Source of the DNA: JBCDBH01 sp039184055
Lineage (GTDB): Bacteria > Acidobacteriota > Thermoanaerobaculia > Multivoradales > J023
Length of the DNA stretch: 17,484 nt
Direction: 5' to 3'
NCBI GenBank assembly: GCA_039184055.1
Contig: JBCDBH010000091.1
Span: 1 to 17,484, forward strand
The position numbers and the translations under genes were made by a program. Positions 14,573 to 17,484 of this stretch are shown here, one piece after another. A model generated the notes under the pieces. That model had not been told where the DNA came from. It ran no database searches and saw nothing but the letters and a program-made list of their open reading frames with translations. Within the stretch, counting starts at the first letter, position 1; every line of letters starts with the position of its first letter.

Positions 14573-15703
14573 CTAGAACGGTGGCTCGTTGAGACCGGCG
14601 GCGGCGGGAGTCTTCTCGAGCTCACGCTGAATCCGCAACAGCGGACCGCGCCAATCGTCGGGCCCGTGGTCGTGCGCACGCATCAATAGAAGATCGAGCT
14701 CTTCGTCACGGCCGAGTAGCGGCTCGAGACTGGCGAGAACCTGCGGCGGCATGCTGCGTGGCGCCGGCCGACGCTGGTAGAGCGTGTGGACGATCTCGGT
14801 GATCACCCGTCGGTCGTGCTCGCGCAGCACCTCGCGGTTGTTGATTTGGGTGAGCAGACGGGAAAAGCCCACGAGGTCAGCCCAGAGTCGCCGCCCTCCC
14901 TCTTCGTGATCGCCCGCACCATCCGTATCGGCCATCCAGCGGAGGATGCGTTTTTGCAGCTGACGGATCTGCAGACGATCATCAATGCGCAGATAAGGGT
15001 AGATGCGCATATCGCGTAACGTGGCGATCCGTTTGGCGGCGTTGGTCAGCTGAGCGCGTAGATCGGTCCCTGCTGGATCACCACCACGCAGAATCGCGCG
15101 ACGGAACAAGCCGTAGGTTCGACGGATCTCAAGCGAGTCGTCGAGATGCTCCCACAGCCGCTTGATCGGCGGCATGCCCTCGAATTCGCGCATGGCGGAT
15201 TCGACGGCGATCATGCCCTTACCCGCCCGGCGCAAGCTCGTATCGATATGCGACGCGATCTTCCACAGACTCCGCTGCGTGTTCGAACGCCCGAGCGCTT
15301 CTTGCGCTTCGACGAGCTGGTTGCGACTCACGAAGGCGACATCGGCGACTTCACGCGACGCCAGCTCGGTGGAAATCTGCGCACCGATCTCGCGCAGGAA
15401 ATCCGTCTCACCGTCGACCGTCACATCGTCGGCGGCGGGGGGCTTGGCATCGTAATAGTGCTCGATCTCGCGCAGGAGATCGATCGCATCGTCAACCAAT
15501 CCCGCCACCTGGCCGATCATCTCGTCTTCGAGAGCGAACCAGCCGGTGTCTTCCGGGACGACGAATTTGATGCTTCGCGAACGCTCGAAGAGCGTCGCGA
15601 CGCGAACGAGTAGATCGTGACTCTGATCCATCTCAGACAGAGGTATCCTCAGACGAAAGGTATCGGATTCAAACCCACCGAATACGACGTCTGATGATGA
15701 CAC
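14573..15703 (-). CDS. Hypothetical protein, helical, no recognised family
   Basis: I do not recognise this 376-residue protein. It has no signal peptide or transmembrane segment and is rich in charged residues and predicted helices throughout, with segments such as LVDDAIDLLREIEHYYDAK (about 68-86), RRAGKGMIAVESAMREFEG and LRDMRIYPYLRIDDRLQIRQ. It looks like a cytoplasmic, mostly alpha-helical protein. The GTG at 15703 gives the longest form and lies 27 bp after the M16 gene on the same strand, fitting an operon. An ATG at 15631 (residue 25) is the alternative; the residues in between (DTFRLRIPLSE) look like a beta strand and may be real. Neither start has a good ribosome binding site. It ends convergently with the sigma operon, 18 bp past the terminator. 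Confidence 0.8.
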   Translation of the reverse strand: MSSSDVVFGGFESDTFRLRIPLSEMDQSHDLLVRVATLFERSRSIKFVVPEDTGWFALEDEMIGQVAGLVDDAIDLLREIEHYYDAKPPAADDVTVDGETDFLREIGAQISTELASREVADVAFVSRNQLVEAQEALGRSNTQRSLWKIASHIDTSLRRAGKGMIAVESAMREFEGMPPIKRLWEHLDDSLEIRRTYGLFRRAILRGGDPAGTDLRAQLTNAAKRIATLRDMRIYPYLRIDDRLQIRQLQKRILRWMADTDGAGDHEEGGRRLWADLVGFSRLLTQINNREVLREHDRRVITEIVHTLYQRRPAPRSMPPQVLASLEPLLGRDEELDLLLMRAHDHGPDDWRGPLLRIQRELEKTPAAAGLNEPPF

Positions 15704-15730
15704 TTCCGCGTCGCGACGCCAAGCGCGCGA

Positions 15731-17484
15731 TTAGCTGTCAGACGGAGGAGCAAACGCCGAGTCGTCGATCTCGGGATTGATCTCGATCTGTTCGACCACG
15801 GTTTCGATCACCGTCTCACCATCGGCCTCGAGCCTGCTGGCGAACGGCAGCACCACGCCACCGCTTTCGCGGTAGTCGTCGTACACCTCCGTCAACCGCG
15901 CCGGAGCTTGGGTGATCGGGTGACGACCATCGTAGGCCAGGCTCTTGACCTGACCGGTCTGTGGATCGATTTCGATCGTCACCGTGTCGCCCGCGCGTTG
16001 GATCTGCACCGGGATCACCTGGATGCCGGCGCGTTCCACGGGCTCACCGGCAACCATGGTGACGCCGTCGTCATTGCGCTGCTGCAACACGACGATCAGA
16101 TCGCGGTCGATGCCGAGCTGAAGCTCGGCCGCTTGCGCCGGCGGCAGCTGCTGCGCGCCCTGAGGTGATACGACGAACGCCTTTCCACCATCGTAGAGCT
16201 GCTGCATGGTGCCGAACGGCAGTGTCATCGTCTGGCTCATCTTGTCGGGCAGCGCCATGACGCCTTTGACCGCCAGCTCCATTGGCCCCTGCGGGGTGTT
16301 CAGCGTCGCCTTCGACGTCCGTGCCATGCTTTGAACCGCCTCGATCGCCACCGCGCCACCATGTGCCTCGGCGGCCTGGGCCAAGAGCTCGGCGGCCCGC
16401 GCCGTGCCTTCGTCGGTCGCCGCCATCAGCTCCTCACCCGGCGGTTCGGGAATGCTGATGTCGACATCGGTCACCGGGCCCCGCGCTTCCAATTGCGCGC
16501 GCCCCTCGGCCGGTCCGACCACCAAGACCACGAATTGATCGGGCTGATAGTGCGTCACAGCGGCCGCGCGGACCTGCTCGGTGGTGACCGCCTCGAGACC
16601 AGCCCGGTACCACTCCAACCAATCGGCCGGATAGTCGTAGTAGGCGAAGCTCATCTTTTGCCGCAGGATCTCGCCACGTGAGTCGTTGGTGAACACCCAC
16701 GAGTTGAGAATCACTCGTTTGGCCTGCTCGATCTCCTCGTCGGTAGGTGGACGATCGCCACGCAACGCCCGCACCTCACCGATCAAACCGTCGATCCCTT
16801 CACCGGTGCTTTCGACCTTGGTGGTCATGACCAGGTTGGTCAGACCCCGATGGTCCCAGCGATCCCCGACGCCGCCACCGACGGCGTATGCCAGACCACG
16901 ATTGGTGCGGATCTCATCGACGACACGGGAGCCGAAGCCGCCAGAGAAGAGCTGGTTGAGCACCTGGAGCGCCAAGAAATCCGGATGATCGCGCCGCACC
17001 CCGAGATGGCCGATACGAATCTCCGCCTGGGTCATGTCGTTCCGTTCAATAAAGTACTGCCCCGGGGTCAAGACGTCTTCGACCGGCGGTATATCGACCG
17101 CAGCGACCTCCCCACGAGCCCAATCACCGAGCTCGGCCTCGACGAGCTCACGCGCCGTCGCGACGTCGATGTCGCCGACGATCCCCAACATGATGTTGTT
17201 GGGATGGAAGAAACGCTGGTGCCAAGCCACCAAATCGTCACGCCCGATCGCCTCGACCGTCTCGTAGGTGGCTTGACGGACGTAGGGGCTGTCGTCGCCG
17301 TACACCAGCTCGGCGAATTCACGCCCCGCGATCCCACTCGGGTTGTCGTTCTGACGAGCGATCGCGCCACGGATCTGCGTTTTGCTGACCTCGATCTGTT
17401 CGGCATCGAACGCCGGCTGACGCAGGACATCAGCGAACAAGCCGAGCACCTCGGGGAAATTGTCCCGCAAGGCGTTGAGCGACA
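15731..17484 (-). CDS. M16 family (insulinase-like) metallopeptidase homologue with extra C-terminal domain, 5' part outside window
   Basis: The C-terminal 583 residues of an M16 protein are visible; the start and the HxxEH zinc motif lie beyond 17484. The visible part opens with the end of the first M16 domain (1-105, ending FFHPNNIMLGIVGDID). The second M16 domain (about 135-335) follows with FSGGFGSRVVDEIRTNRGLAYAV, the conserved R/GLAY feature. Residues about 365-583 form an additional domain (AEAHGGAVAIEAVQSMART, then PQGPMELAVKGVMALPDK and an EINPEIDDSAF end) that resembles outer-membrane lipoprotein-carrier/DUF4292-type beta folds. Such fusions are familiar in Acidobacteriota. In the first domain the position of the third zinc-ligand Glu (normally in xEI...DNP) reads GAIARQNDNP with Ala40, so catalysis is doubtful. 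Probably exported, but the N-terminus is not visible. The unrecognised gene follows 27 bp downstream. Confidence 0.92.
   Translation of the reverse strand, partial: SLNALRDNFPEVLGLFADVLRQPAFDAEQIEVSKTQIRGAIARQNDNPSGIAGREFAELVYGDDSPYVRQATYETVEAIGRDDLVAWHQRFFHPNNIMLGIVGDIDVATARELVEAELGDWARGEVAAVDIPPVEDVLTPGQYFIERNDMTQAEIRIGHLGVRRDHPDFLALQVLNQLFSGGFGSRVVDEIRTNRGLAYAVGGGVGDRWDHRGLTNLVMTTKVESTGEGIDGLIGEVRALRGDRPPTDEEIEQAKRVILNSWVFTNDSRGEILRQKMSFAYYDYPADWLEWYRAGLEAVTTEQVRAAAVTHYQPDQFVVLVVGPAEGRAQLEARGPVTDVDISIPEPPGEELMAATDEGTARAAELLAQAAEAHGGAVAIEAVQSMARTSKATLNTPQGPMELAVKGVMALPDKMSQTMTLPFGTMQQLYDGGKAFVVSPQGAQQLPPAQAAELQLGIDRDLIVVLQQRNDDGVTMVAGEPVERAGIQVIPVQIQRAGDTVTIEIDPQTGQVKSLAYDGRHPITQAPARLTEVYDDYRESGGVVLPFASRLEADGETVIETVVEQIEINPEIDDSAFAPPSDS

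Overview
The window looks like a chromosomal segment from a GC-rich Gram-negative bacterium. Lipoprotein and Sec signal peptides, an imelysin/di-haem oxidoreductase pair, an S9 peptidase, an M16 peptidase with an extra C-terminal domain and a giant protein of repeated carboxypeptidase-regulatory-like domains together resemble Acidobacteriota (Thermoanaerobaculia/Holophagae-like). This is inference from gene style, not from a marker gene; a myxobacterial or related lineage is possible. There are no insertion sequences, phage genes, CRISPR arrays, rRNAs or tRNAs that I can see. Coding density is very high: the longest gap is the 167 bp between the divergent genes at 12520-12686.

Region 1 (1-2338, minus strand) is a co-directional run. 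A small Gly/Ala solenoid protein with ten exact 10-residue repeats comes first. Its stop codon sits inside the start region of a lipoprotein isoaspartyl peptidase/asparaginase, and a DUF255 thioredoxin-like protein, cut by the window edge, follows. Region 2 (2440-8319, plus strand) holds a class-V aminotransferase homologue that has lost its PLP lysine, coupled by an ATGA overlap to a cytoplasmic S9 prolyl-oligopeptidase-type enzyme. After it come a lipoprotein imelysin and a di-haem DUF1111 protein, a pair known elsewhere from iron-related loci. A four-copy 17-bp CTAG tandem repeat fills the gap before the next, convergent gene.

Region 3 (8389-14554) centres on a 1376-residue secreted protein built from about fifteen carboxypeptidase-regulatory-like beta-sandwich repeats (minus strand). 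Divergent from it is a three-gene plus-strand operon: an ECF sigma factor, an overlapping single-pass membrane protein that is a candidate zinc-less anti-sigma factor, and an overlapping LiaF/TM2-like membrane protein. A good intrinsic terminator ends this operon, and a GGAACC-N16-CGTC motif upstream of the sigma gene is a candidate autoregulated promoter. The plausible system here is an envelope-stress regulon in which the sigma factor controls its own operon and perhaps the giant surface protein.

Region 4 (14573-17484, minus strand) carries a 376-residue protein I do not recognise, placed 27 bp after the end of an M16-type peptidase homologue whose N-terminus lies beyond the window. The visible M16 part appears to lack the third zinc-ligand glutamate and is followed by an unusual extra C-terminal domain. 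The most unexpected observations are the lysine-less aminotransferase, the 10-residue-period solenoid and the sigma/atypical anti-sigma/LiaF-like operon facing the giant protein.
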